NCBI GenBank assembly: GCA_949710005.1
Contig: OX453272.1
Coordinates: 24,751,391-24,815,390, forward strand
Reading direction: 5' to 3'
Length of the DNA stretch: 64,000 nt
DNA from: Ricordea florida
Lineage: Eukaryota; Cnidaria; Anthozoa; Corallimorpharia; Ricordeidae
Shown: piece after piece, positions 33,554-44,721 of the stretch
How the letters are laid out: each line of letters begins with the position of its first letter
Position numbering within the stretch: the stretch's first letter is position 1
Position numbers and translations under genes: made by a program
Notes under the pieces: model-generated
What the model saw: the letters and a program-made list of their open reading frames with translations, nothing else
Databases searched by the model: none
Told to the model about the DNA's origin: nothing

Positions 33554-36500
33554 CTATCCTTCCCCAGCCAATGCACCTTCAAGGCGTTTCACTAGAATCT
33601 CCTTATTACCCGCAGTGCTCAGATGTCTACTGTATAAAGCTTGCTTTAATTCAGGTACTCTCATCAAAGCTGGATTTCTAGCTACACGTCTTACCTCAAC
33701 AACATTGCAGAACTTTAAATGAGACGCCAATGATAACTTGTCAGCAAATCGAATATTACACTGCATACAAACAACATGTTTTAATGCAGACAGCACTGAA
33801 TCTGTCAGCCTTCTGTTGATTGCACTGGTCACAACTTCAATGCTGGACAAACTGATTTCACATCTTAGTTCATCTTTTTCTTTGTCTCTACCACAATTGC
33901 AAACATTTGCTTGGTTGCAATGTGGGGAGGGGGGAACGTGACTGATAGTGTGAGGTGTAAGAAGAGGGCATGGGCTGATGTATGTTCTGGGAGATAAAAT
34001 GAACGAACATAGTTGCTTTGCATCACTTGCCACCACTTACCAATGGTAGTACTTAAATTTGACCTGTTAGTTAAGGTTAAATCATCCTTTACTCCAGAAT
34101 GTTTGGCTTCCTTAGCCTGAAGAGAGACAATGCCATAACCAACCTTATACTTTTTAAACAGCAAATTTGCATGATAGGGAATGGCATATCCAACTGTCCA
34201 AGTTGTGACATTAATGCTGGATGAAAAGAACAAAGGTATCAGTTTAAAATACATATCACACATTTCCTTGAGTTCTGCAACCTGAGCTGAATTGTCTCTA
34301 TTTTATTAAAACGCCCCCCCCCCCAGCATTCCTCAGATACTCACCTATCTTGCTAAGGGCCAGTCGCTGGATTTGTTGTGCCTCTGTTTCATTGTCACAT
34401 TTCAAACTGTCAACTAGACGATAGGAATACCGAGCCAGTGCAATGGCTTGATTAGTACCTATAAGCCTTACTGGTAACTTCTTATACCTGTTACCTTCAT
34501 CACTGAAATGTTCCCTGACCCTTGAAGCTAAATACCCCAGTCCACAACCCACTTTACCTACTACCTGCCTTGCATGATGAATACTTGTGTTCTCTAGGTG
34601 CTGTTTCAATTCCTCCTCTGACTGCTGCAAGATCTGTTGTTGTCTAGCACGTTCACCAACACTGTCAATACCTGACACTGTCAAGTGAGTCTTTCTTGGT
34701 TGTCCCCCACCAGTATCTCCATTTCCTCGCCTTAAAGGGGCTCCCAACACAGACACAAAATGATTAAACCTATCTCGCTTTACTGCCTCTAAGTAAATGA
34801 GATCGATGTAGTGCTGCCAGGCATTAATCTCACAATGCATGGGCTCTGGCCTCAACCTGTCTGCAAAATTCTAGTAGGCCCAAGCTGTCGAATACCATCC
34901 TCAGCCATGAACTGCAACTTTCTAGAATTTCTATTCTTTTCAGAAAGGTCTGATGGAAGAGAGGCAACAAACTTATTAACCTTTTCAGTAAAATGGCTTC
35001 TCATTTCCATGCTAAATGGCTTCCAGGTGTCATTGTCACCAATTCCAATACTACCCCCCATAGTTTGCATGTTTCCTTTATGAACATTTGCATATGGGAA
35101 AGGATATGTAGCTGCCTGGTTGAGTTCATTAGCAGCCCAGCTCTGCCATGACATGTCTGCACCAGGTTGAAATTCCACAGTGCACCGTTTATTACAAATA
35201 AACAAAACATTACCTTCCAGTATTTGTGACCTCTCACGTACACTAACGCTTTTCCGTTAAACAGGTAAAGCCGTTCGTTAGCCGTTGGGTATCCGTTGGA
35301 CGTGTTGATGAAAGCGTTTAAGGCGTTGGAAAAGCCGTTGAAGGCGTTGAGAAAAGCCATTGAAAGCGTTGAGAAAAGCCGTTGGGAAATTTCTCTCAAA
35401 CCATTGGAAACATTGGGAAAAGCCGTTTGGCTTTTTTTCCTTACCCGTTGAAAGTGTTGAGAAAAGCCGTTGAGAAAATTCGTCCGAACCGTTAGAAGGA
35501 TTCCAAGCCGCGCCGGCCGTAAGCTCACCAAAAAATACTGTTCGAATTAGGATTCTGCATGCAAATGGTCAAGTGTGGCCTCTCAAGCAAAAATATTCCA
35601 ACGGCAAAACGCACGGAACGGTTGAAGAAAATAAATTTTTGAAAGGCTATCAGTAAATGGCTGAAAGGCTGAATAAAATTTATGAATGGTTAGCAGTGAG
35701 CAGTGAACGGCTGAACGGTACAAGTAACTCTCAAACGGCGTCAGTTTATGCGTAAACGGCTAAGCAAAAGAATGAATAATTCGAATGAAACAACAGTTTG
35801 CAGAATTTTTCAACCGCTCATTCGTCACGCTCGTGTCTAAACCAAAAGTCAACGTCGAGCCGCTTGCGAGGATTGTGAGATTTAAAGCAATGATGGCTTA
35901 CTCCATAATCATGTAATAAAAGCTTCTAATGTAAAAGGTGATAAAATAATAGCCCTCGATAGTCTGTTCAACCGGTAAAGCAAGGGAGAGAGTGAGAAAT
36001 AATTTCTGTGTTCAAAACACGCGTTATCAACTTATCAATGCGTGACATCTAAACTTTACTAAAATTGACACGGTAACGCAGCCGTTTTGTCAACCAATCA
36101 CGTGTATTTTAAAATGTTCAGTTTACTTGCTGTTCGACTTCAATCGAAGGAAACCGAATCAATCAATCGAACGCAATTGTAATTGTTCAAGGAAACCACA
36201 AAATGGCGATGATCGATGAAGTTCACGGTTTAATTGGAACAGGAGAAGTCGTTACGAAAGTAAAGCAGTTTCTGCGATCTGCATGCGCGTGCAGTAAGGG
36301 CCCGAAAAGTGGGACGTGTTCGTGCCTGTGCTCGCGAATATTCAGTGTGCTGCTTCCAGAGTTCATGCATGATTGCATCTTTTTCTTTAACACTTACACA
36401 GTGGAGCAGGTACTGGAAGTCCCTGCTCCGTACCTGATCTCCAAAGTTCCAGCACACCATACTCCCTATGGACATTGGGAGCTCATTTGGTTCGGGAGCT

Positions 36501-37804
36501 CCATCATCTGAGAACTGAAAAATGAAATGATTCTCATTTTCATTGAACCAGACAAGTTTACTAGAAAGATGGGGAACTCTTAAGTGCAAATCAATAATCA
36601 TAAAAACCAAACCTGTCACTGTGCGAGAAACACCTGATACTCCTGGAATCTGCGTGACACGACCAATATCTAAACTTTTGACAAACCTGTCAACATTTTC
36701 ATGTGATAAGCTGAGCTTCGGTAACCTTAAGTCTACACCAAGGCACTTGATGTTACGTGGTAACCACACTTCTTTTTCAGCATTAAAAAATGAATTTTGG
36801 GTCTTACAGACAAGATTGTACTTTCTTCTACATAAATAACTTTGATATTTAAGTGCAACTGGCTGTTCAAGTGCTTCCTCTTTTTTCTGATAATCACTGA
36901 TTGCTTTCCCAAAAATACCCTGAAGAAACCTACCCCTCTTATAACTACTCATTAGTTTGCTCATAATTTCATCACGGGCATATATATGCAGCCAGAAAAT
37001 CCCATGCCCCATACAATGATGGTTTAGCACCACCATGAATAAATTCTAATATATTTTTGGTTTCTTCCCTTCTCCTGTATCTGGTACTGGATTTGTAATT
37101 ATTAATCATCTCGAATGATGTGCTGGCAACACTCCTTCGTCTTCTTGAGTAATCCTTCTGTTCCAACAGCTTTCTTACTTTTTCATAAGCTTTCTTCAGT
37201 TCTTTCAATCTCTCCTCTGCTTCGCTAATTTCTTTGTCCAGCTCATCTTTCTCTATTCTTGAGTGTCTTAGTCCTTTGTCTGTAAACAAATATAAGATAC
37301 TTAACTTTAAGGCCCCCTTTTTAACTTCAAGGCCTTAACAGGAACATTTCAGACTCTCATCACGTTCTCAAATATCTCGGCCGATGCCTGTGATTACCGA
37401 TAACCCAACTATTAAGACAACAATATAAATACATGTATTGCAAAACGGGTATACAAAGAAAGTGCATAAATAGGTGTCTAACCTTTTCGCTAAATGTACC
37501 TTAATAATCAGCGTAAACCTACCTGATTCCTGTACAAGAGTTTGTGTTCCCTTTGCAAAGCCAAGACATCTTGCTCTTTCTCAGACAAAGCATCCTCCTT
37601 GAGTTGCAGCTGACAAAAGCTGCCCCGGAGGGTTTGGCGCTGTTTATTAAGTCCAAAAAATGGCAATTTCTCCGAGAATGTATTTATTTCTCGTTTTGAA
37701 TCGCACTTTCCCACATGGCCTTTCTCCTTGCTGCATTTTCGACTTTTTCCGCACCATTTACGAGCTCCTTCAGGGCTATAAATTAACAACGAAACACTCG
37801 ACAT
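33554..37804 (-). pseudogene. El-2 candidate DDE transposase, multi-exon, broken
   Basis: Exon 1 (about 37519-37804) has a Cys/His cluster (CGKSRKCSKEKGHVGKC). Exon 2 from about 37282 begins with a coiled coil (KDELDKEISEAEERLKELKK). Then come FSDDGAPEPNELPMS, and after an insertion at about 35225-36339 VEFQPGADMSWQSWA, LRPEPMHCEINAWQHYIDLI, and a last part with a C2HC finger (CMQCNIRF...H...C) and a SAP-like end (MRVPELKQALYSRHL, GNKEILVKRLEG). Frames break in the TATATA run near 36985, near 34868 and near 34000. The Asp, Asp and Glu of SDDGA, GADMS and CEIN parallel El-1. Zinc finger plus SAP suggests DNA binding. Transposase function is inferred. Confidence 0.6.
35225..36339. mobile_element. 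Insertion inside the El-2 large gene, with CGTTGA-type repeats and a plus-strand exon-like ORF
   Basis: The coding sequence stops at HTE (36339) and resumes at ILEGN (35222). Inside, 35262-35500 is packed with degenerate copies of GCGTTGAGAAAAGCCGTTG, and 35640-35775 has the same words inverted (AACGGCTGAACGG). A plus-strand frame starts ATGGCGATGATCGATGAAG at 36203 with a Cys-rich stretch (SACACSKGPKSGTCSC). I cannot name the element; a GT-AG intron could not be fitted. Confidence 0.5.
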
Positions 37805-38411
37805 AATTCAGAGTAAATTCAAGATGGCGGCTGTAAGGACAGCTTGGGAAAATCGAGTTTACAGGACACTTTCTTACCTCGATTCATCTGGAGAAATCGG
37901 CGAAAACGACGCCATCAAACCTAGTCTTCATTTTTAACTTAAGGTTTTTGCCATGCTGATCAAACGAATGCCGCAAATTATGCTTTATTTGAAGTCAGAC
38001 AGGGATTTTGAACGTATTTTCTGATTTTGGCATTCAAAAATTGCTCCCCAAGTCGAGATCCCTAAGTAAAAAATTCTTCCTACCGTCCCAGTACCCCAGA
38101 AATACAAAAATAACGTCGGTTCCAATTGAAGTCATGGGCCTGTAACCCGATTTTAGGTTCTAAACTATCACTTTTGGATGAGTCATTTCGATAAGAAATC
38201 AGCCGAATACACGATTTTTTCTCTCTAATCCACAATAAGAAGGCTTAAGCCATATATTAATGAAAAATATAAGTTCAAAACAGCTTTAATTTATGTAAAA
38301 TAAGCCATTGAAAAGAACCTTATTGTTTGACACTCTCTCTCCACGGACGCAAGGACCGCGTCGTCACGTGACCCCTAGGATAGCAACAGGACGAATTTAC
38401 ATAACAACCGA
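37805..38411. promoter_or_regulatory. El-2 right subterminal region
   Basis: Upstream of the large gene. A short plus-strand frame starting ATGGCGGCTGTAAGG at 37825 (38 codons) faces away from the large gene, so the 20-bp gap could be a shared promoter, but the short frame alone is weak evidence. Otherwise nothing recognised. Confidence 0.35.
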
Positions 38412-38753
38412 CCATACAGTGTGGTGACTCCCTATGCGCACATTTTTTTTCGGTAAAATGATGGCCGATAAAGCACTCCTTGCAGTGGTTATAGTTGTGT
38501 ACGAAAGTCCTTGTTCGTGTAAGCTGACTAACAAGTCCAACACTGTGTTTAAAGGTGAATCGTATGAACTGACTTCCCGTTTAGAGCAAAATTCATGCCA
38601 TCTCTTTATATATGATGTGTACTGTTTCTTGGTACCAGCTGTCCAAGAGTGTAGGATGATGTCGGTAGCTTTGCTTGAAATTTCTCTCTGTTGGAAGGAT
38701 TTCCTGAGACTTTGCAGGCCATCAATTGCAGTCGCTGAGAGGGTGACCTGCAT
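38412..38753 (-). pseudogene. DIRS tyrosine recombinase, N-terminal part
   Basis: Reads as the SAM-like core-binding domain (HSWTAGTKKQYTSYIKRWHEFC, LLVSLHEQGLSYTTITTARSALS) and ends SHHTV at the El-2 border. The next expected residues (RFMKG) are at 31412, so removal of El-2 restores the order. Confidence 0.85.
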
Positions 38754-38865
38754 TGCTGTGAGGCAGAGTTAGAAGGTAGTCAGACAGAGTAAGTACTAAT
38801 GGCTGATCCGGCCGTCAAAACGTTTAGTAGAATGGTGAACCAAGGTTGCGTTATTCAGATTGGGA

Positions 38866-39816
38866 CTACGAGAACTCCCGTTGGTTGGTCCTTTTCGATC
38901 TTCTGTAAGCAGGTTGCAATGAGGCTAAATGGAGGGAATGGAAGAAGTGTGGTTTCCAGTCCACGAGAAAAGCATTAATAAACTTCGCCCCAGGGACAGA
39001 TTTCCATGATACATAAAGAGGTACTTTAAAATTAAGTCTGGAGGCAAATAAATCAATATCGAACATGCCCCAATATTCTTTTATAGTGTTAAAAACCTCC
39101 TGATTCAAGGACCATTCAGTAGATCCTTTAAGCACTAGAGACTCTTTGTCAGCCTCAGTATTTTGAGATCCTGGAACATGGGTGGCACTGAGCCAGATGT
39201 TGTGGTTAATGCACCATTCCCGTATTAAATTTGCCATGCTATTGCATGTAACTGATTTAATGCCCCTCATTGCAGCTGTGTATGCTACAGCAGTGGTGTT
39301 GTCAGATTGGACAAGAATGTGTTTCCCAGTATAGGCACTGCAAAGGGATTTTAGGCCCATCAAGACAGCTTTCGTTTCAAGATAATTAATGTGATAGTTC
39401 TGCTCGTCAAGGCTCCAAAAACCCCCAGTAAAAATGTCTCCACAAACTGCTCCCCAGCCTAAATTTGACGCGTCTGTAGTCAGAATCAGCTCAGGGTTTC
39501 CATGGCTTATTGCTCTGGAGGAGGTTAAGACATTGTCCACCCACCATGTTAGTTCTGTCTTAGATTGGGCACACAAGGTCATAAGGGAATCAAACTTTCC
39601 CTTGTTTTCCCGCAATGCAGAACTTTTATAACGTTTCAAGTGTCTGTAGTGCAACTCTGCAAATTCTACAGCTGGAAAGCTTGATACCAGAAAGCCTATA
39701 ACCTGGGCAACAGTGCGAATAGTGACTGTTTTCTGGTGCAGCAAATCTTCACAAGCAGATTTGACCTTAATTGATTTGGCATTAGTGAGAGTGACCGTCA
39801 TAGTGACACTGTCCAA
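38866..39816 (-). pseudogene. DIRS RNase H and linker domain
   Basis: 316 codons. RNase H motifs are LILTTDASNLGWGAV, INYLETKAVLMGL and VQSDNTTAVAY, with the last acidic position in GSQNTEAD. It also has the conserved DIRS segment MFDIDLFASRLNFKVP. It follows the RT after a frameshift at about 39830. Confidence 0.85.
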
Positions 39817-39864
39817 TACAAAACCAAGAAATGCTATGTTCCGTTGGGGTTTGGAGCACTAACT

Positions 39865-40625
39865 TCACAGGATGTACAGTAAAGCCAAGATCATTGAACA
39901 GGTTAACAGCATCCTCAATATTACTTTGACATGAAATAAAAGTCTGCCTAATAAGTACGGAGTCTTCAATATATCCCATACAGATATGCTAAAAGGAACG
40001 AAGATGGGCATAAACTGGTTTAAGGATTTTTGTAAAAATCCTTGGGGCAGATGATGAACCATTAGGTAAACAAGTGAACTGGTAGTACTTCCCCTTCCAT
40101 TCAAACATAAGGAATTTCCTGTCTACTGCAGCTATGGGGATGGAATAATAAGCATCTTTAAGATCAACCGATGCCATGAGACATCCTGGTCGGATAAGCG
40201 TACGGGCAGTGCGGAATGTATCCATTTTAAAATGATGGTAATCCACGTATTCAAATTAAGTATCATCCTATGTGTACCATCCTTTTAGGACGGATAAAAA
40301 TATTTAAAATAAAATCGCCAGGCCTTTGTTTGGTCAAGATAATAACCCCTTTATGCAGGAGTTTGGCAATTTCTGCATCAATAATCAGGGTCTCAGTTAA
40401 TGAGAAATGGATTTTATTAGGTTTTACCATCTGAGTTCGATATTGGCCCTCAAACTCTATATGATGATGTTTTATGGCATCTAATATCATTGGGTCATTA
40501 GTCAATGATTCCCAATTTAACAGATGGTTTTTCACTTGACCTGCTCTAAAGAGTTGAGTTCTCTTGTGTAGGTTGTCTATGTTAACACTTGTAATACGAT
40601 TATTTACCTGTACTGTAGATGCCAC
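39865..40625 (-). pseudogene. DIRS reverse transcriptase, frameshifted
   Basis: At 40263-40625 lies the RT N-terminus (NWESLTNDPMILDAIKHHHI). At 39989-40246 are motif A (MASVDLKDAYYSIPI) and motif B (CLPNGSSSAPRIFTKI). At 39782-39979 the catalytic box reads GYIEDSVLI, where family members have YIDD, so the first Asp is replaced by Glu. At least two frame changes separate the pieces. Confidence 0.8.
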
Positions 40626-41658
40626 TGGGTCTTTTGAGTATTCTTTTGATTGTTCTCCCTTGTTTGGGTTGATGCCCGGCCGTGCCTTAAAAAAGGGCGA
40701 CGCTTGAACGCATTGAAACGGGAGTTTTGTGGCCGATCATATGGTTTAGGGTGGTGGTTCTTAAATTCCGAGGCTCTGGCTGCGTAGTTTGAGCCATTAG
40801 AAGCTTTCTGCATTTGTTGTCTCACTAATAATAATAATAATAGCTTTATTTAACCAAAGAACACAATCAGATAACTGTTCTCCCTGTTGCCCCTGATATC
40901 TTCACCTCAGACATTTCTTTGAGGTGCTTTGATAAATCATCACCATGTAATTTGGTTGATGGTTGTATTTCCTCCTTACACAATCTAGTGTAGGGTGGGT
41001 TCAAGCCGGGCTTGATTATTTCCCGTCTTTTCATGTTCAGCTTCCAACTTGCATGGCCAAAGACGGCGATGCTGTCCATCACGTGAATTAGGATGTTTTG
41101 CGCCTCAACATTCTTCGCGCTGTGAATATCCTTGACCAACCGGTCAGCAGGAATTGTTTGAGAGGATAGTCCACGAATAAGAGGCTCCTGGACAAGCTGA
41201 AAAGCCAGGTCTACAGTCCTGTTCTTTCTGGACAACAGGTCCCAAATTTCTTCATTCACGGTAGTTGAAGAAAGGTATTTGCAATTTGCAGGCGGAGGGT
41301 ACTTCTCGCCTCTCTCTTTCACAGATTCTGGTGGAAGTTCCCCGGTTAGAACGTTGTCTACAAGACCAGCTATTTTCTCCTCAATGGCAGGAAATTTCTT
41401 GCTACTTGGTTATAGTGCCTGGGTCAGGCTGTCAAGAATGTCAGCTTTTGTCTCTGAGTTAGAGCATGTGCGCGGAGCAGACAGCACAGTTGTGCTTTGG
41501 TCGTTGCTCGAGTCGAGCAAGTTTTCCATGGCCGCGTTTAAGTCGAGTGCACGAGAATCGTCTATCTCATCCGTTTCCGAACTGTCCTCACCAGTAACTG
41601 GGTCGGTTTGCTGGAGAAGATCTTGAAAGCTTCTGTTGAAAGCTTCTGTTTGAGCCAT
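40604..41658 (-). pseudogene. DIRS gag-like protein
   Basis: Starts MAQTEAFNRSFQDLLQQTDPV at 41658, acidic and Ser-rich. After a frame change it continues at 40867-41322 (KYLSSTTVNEEIWDLLSRKN, NILIHVMDSIAVFGHAS), then a basic segment at 40604-40825. An (AAT)n stretch with the word AGCTTTATTTAACCAA at about 40828-40858 resembles a LINE tail and sits between them. Confidence 0.65.
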
Positions 41659-42446
41659 GGACGCTTGAACAACTTACTTCAAGGAACCTTGTAGTCCTTG
41701 TAGAACGCTGAACGATGATGGCAGATAAAGCACTCCTTGCAGTGGTTATAGTTGTGTACGAAAGTCCTTCTTCGTGTAAGCTGACTAAGAAGTCCAACAC
41801 TATAATGGAGAAATTGGAGTGCATTCAAGAGTCATTAGATTCGAACTTTGCCGAAGCCATGAGTGAAATCATTAATTTACGAGTAGATGTAAATGCCCGG
41901 CTTTCGATCTTAAAGAGCACCACAGACGATTTAAAAACATCCTTGGATGCTGCCTGGGTAGAAATAGAAACCTTAAAACAACAGGATGAGCAAAGTGGGC
42001 TTCAGTTAGCTGAATTTGCGAAGGATAATGCACAACTTCAAGCTGAAATGTCTGCTATCAAAGCGAGAGTGATTAAACTAGATAATTATACCAGAGGAGA
42101 AAACATACGGCTTCTCAATGTCCCCGAAAGCCAAGACGAAAATTGCAAGAAAATTTTACGCGGGTTGTTGGTCGCGGTCAAAATGGAGGGTGCGAACAAA
42201 GTTGAATTCCATGCAGTTCACCGTATCGTAGCTTTGGTCGTTGCTCGAGTCGAGCAAGTTTTCCATGGCCGCGTTTAAGTCGAGTGCACGAGAATCGTCT
42301 ATCTCATCCGTTTCCGAACTGTCCTCACCAGTAACTGGATCGGTTTGCTGGAGAATATCTTCTTTAAGGCTGTTGAAAGCTTCTGTTTGAGCCATGGACG
42401 CTTGAACAACTTACTTCAAGGAACCTTGTAGTCCTTGTAGAACGCT
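41498..42446. repeat. Rearranged DIRS start: about 205-bp direct repeat flanking recombinase and LINE ORF1 pieces
   Basis: The gag start region occurs twice in direct orientation (41498-41703 and 42233-42446, about 95% alike). Between the copies lie a 90-bp copy of the recombinase segment 38455-38545 (at 41711-41805) and a plus-strand LINE ORF1 fragment (41813-42235). Confidence 0.8.
41813..42235 (+). pseudogene. L1-type ORF1 fragment
   Basis: Open codons from ATG 41804/41813 give a coiled coil (TDDLKTSLDAAWVEIETLKQ, DNAQLQAEMSAIKARV). The L1 ORF1 hallmark LDNYTRGENIRLLNVPES follows. It is cut at HAVHRIV by the second DIRS copy. The coiled coil plus RRM start is diagnostic of L1-like ORF1 proteins. 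It is on the opposite strand to the DIRS genes. Confidence 0.7.
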
Positions 42447-42704
42447 CGACATATCGGGCGAGTCGACACTTTTTGCTTTGCTATGTGTATCTCCCGACGC
42501 AATTTCCGCCATCTCCACTCCAATGTTATTTTCTATGCTAATTCTGTTTAACAGGAGATGTTTAAACGAAGTTCAAGAAGAAAAGAATCCAATTTTCATT
42601 CAGGAAAAATGTTTGCTGCCATTTGACGGCGCGAAGCGATTAGCACTGACGGGCGCATGCGTGATGCAATCTTATTGGATCCCTGAGGCAGTGGTGACAA
42701 TATA

Positions 42705-44139
42705 GAATATCCTCTTAGGCCAAGGTCAGGACATTTATTTTGTAATGTTATAATTGTAATTCTCCCTTCCCATCTCTTCATGGATACCAAAAGAAATGAT
42801 TGGACTTTCAAAGACCAGTTCCTACTCCTGAAAGAGGGACACTGATTATCTATTATTTGTTTATATTACCCAAATGGAATTTTATTTTAATCAGGAATAT
42901 TCCAAACAGATAGAGGTAATTCAGACGTAGCTAGCTAGACGTACATATCCTAATTCGTGACCCTTTTTATAAATGGGGAAAGACAGCACTTACCGAACGT
43001 TGCTAAAATGTAATCTCCGGGTTTATCGCAGATCATGGTCTGAAATGCGTCGATTGTTGATGCCGATATTTCAAGCCTTGTCTTCGGTTGACGAAATCAT
43101 TTCGTGAACCACGCGACCTCCTGTTTAAAGGTGTCAGGGTTTGCCTTCGGCGTATTTCGTTCACAGAAGGATTCATTTCCCTATGTGCATTTACAAAGTA
43201 AAAATGCTCGACACGGATTCGACAGCAATAGTATACTCAACCGGATAATTTTATTCGCAAATATTTCCGCTTAAAGCTAAGACTAGGTACCAACCCCTTT
43301 CGAGTATTTTGATTAGTTTCCATTTCATTTTCGGCTTGGGTGACACCCTGTCGCTAATGGCTAGTAGTGTGAACATGCTCCCTCGTCAGCTTTCTCGTCA
43401 TGTTTTAAAGTACATGTTCCAGGTGATGGCTACAAACAGACTGGTGGTTGTGGAAATCAACAGCATTCACTGAGTAAACTGATGTGTCTGTGTTGATGTT
43501 AGCTCAGGAACTTGGGTTTACCTTTTTCATAACAACTGTGAAAGAGACTAGAGCCACCAAGTCAGGGGAAACTGTATATTGATCACTGTACACCACCTTT
43601 GCCAAAGACAGGTGAACTTATGACATGCTTGCGTTGACAACAAATTCACTGCCTTTGTAAAGCACCAATGCAGAGTACAAGTCTTACAAAATATATAAAG
43701 TGCAAGTGTTGTATATAACTTAAGCTTGCTGAAAATTTCATCGAGGTGGGGGTGGCTGTTGTGGATGTTTATATACCAAGAGGCAAAGCAGTGAATAGTG
43801 GTTTCAGTGTATACTAAAATACTGAAATAATACAGCACGAAAAGATGATTCCTTCAGATATTAGAGAGCGCGAAACTCACAATTTGCTCCGAGGTAATCA
43901 CAGAGGATATTTGGAGTTTACATATCAAGTTAGCCCATCAGAGCGTGCCTTCACTGCTCTCCATTGCATTAATAATTCGAGCAGTCGCCTTCAATGCTAT
44001 GTATCCACTGTTTTAGTAAATACAAAAAATGGTTAGCTTTAAGGTATCTACTTTTGTAGTATATACTATCGTTTCATTGTGTTGTCAAAAACAGGTTTAA
44101 TTTTGTTTATATCTGCCCGCAATTTGTTTATCATAGTAA
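42705..44139. other. Unassigned non-coding stretch
   Basis: No frame, array or inverted repeat that I can support. Confidence 0.4.
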
Positions 44140-44620
44140 GAATTGGATAGCCTTAAATTCAGATATCCTGTCTTTTCACAATCTGTTACAAAGATAGCTT
44201 TTCAATAGCCTCCTAAATGCATTTACATAGAGCGAATAGCTTTCTGCTTGCTTATCGTTTTGCTATCTTGTCAAGGATAGCTTTAAGATAGGTTGTCAAG
44301 TCTGACATAAGAAATGGATAGCCTTCAGATAGCCTATCTTTCCACTGTGTACTACAAAGATAGCTTTAGGATAGCCCTCTAAATGTGTTTATAGATCGTG
44401 AATAGCTTTCACATAGCCTAACGTATTACTATCTACTGTTCAGTTAGTTTCAAGATAGGGGCGAGTTTAGGTTGACGAAACGAATATAAAGTTCAGATAG
44501 CCTATCTTTTAACTACCTCCAGAGAAGATAGTGTTCAGATAGAAGAGTTAGAGATAGGTAGGCTATCTCTTTTGCTATCTACATATGAATTCACTTTTTA
44601 GATACTGTACCTATTTCCTA
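44140..44620. repeat. Degenerate tandem repeat rich in GATAGC/GCTATC
   Basis: Two clear copies of a unit of about 155 bp (from 44150 and 44308) share GGATAGCCTTMA, ACAAAGATAGCTTT, ATAGCC(T)CCTAAATG and GAATAGCTTTC. A third, weaker copy lies at 44490-44600. The unit is full of GATAGC and its complement GCTATC, so single strands could fold. Confidence 0.65.
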
Positions 44621-44721
44621 ACTACCTGGTAGATATATACCAGTTAGTTCAAGTGCAACTAGTTGTGAGATAGCAATAAATTAGAAATAAGATATGATCA
44701 TTTTTGTTAGGAGTTACAGGT

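Larger units (their letters stand above)
31440..38412. mobile_element. El-2: second two-gene DNA transposon, inserted in the DIRS recombinase
   Basis: About 7 kb between the two halves of the recombinase. The ends share the inverted word TGGTCGGTTG (31446-31455 and inverse at about 38405-38414), with weaker similarity over roughly 30 bp. The left end adjoins an expanded AT/TTAA repeat (31412-31440) that hides the target duplication. It carries a plus-strand ORF near the left end and a long multi-exon minus-strand gene, the same plan as El-1. Confidence 0.7.
30181..42704 (-). mobile_element. DIRS-like tyrosine-recombinase retrotransposon, split by El-2
   Basis: In minus-strand order: gag-like region (42395 or 41658 to 40867), linker, RT (40625-39865), RNase H (39816-38866), tyrosine recombinase N-terminus (38753-38412), [El-2 insertion], tyrosine recombinase C-terminus (31412-30794), then inverted terminal repeats. 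DIRS elements integrate with a tyrosine recombinase instead of a DDE integrase and make no target duplication. Confidence 0.87.

Noticed and set aside
36203..36511. 102-codon plus-strand ORF as a full gene
   Set aside because: Its second half is antisense to recognisable El-2 coding sequence; only the first 45 or so codons can be real, as a truncated exon.
37825..37941. 38-codon plus-strand frame as a third El-2 gene
   Set aside because: Too short, no splice donor in phase that I could fit, and no similarity.
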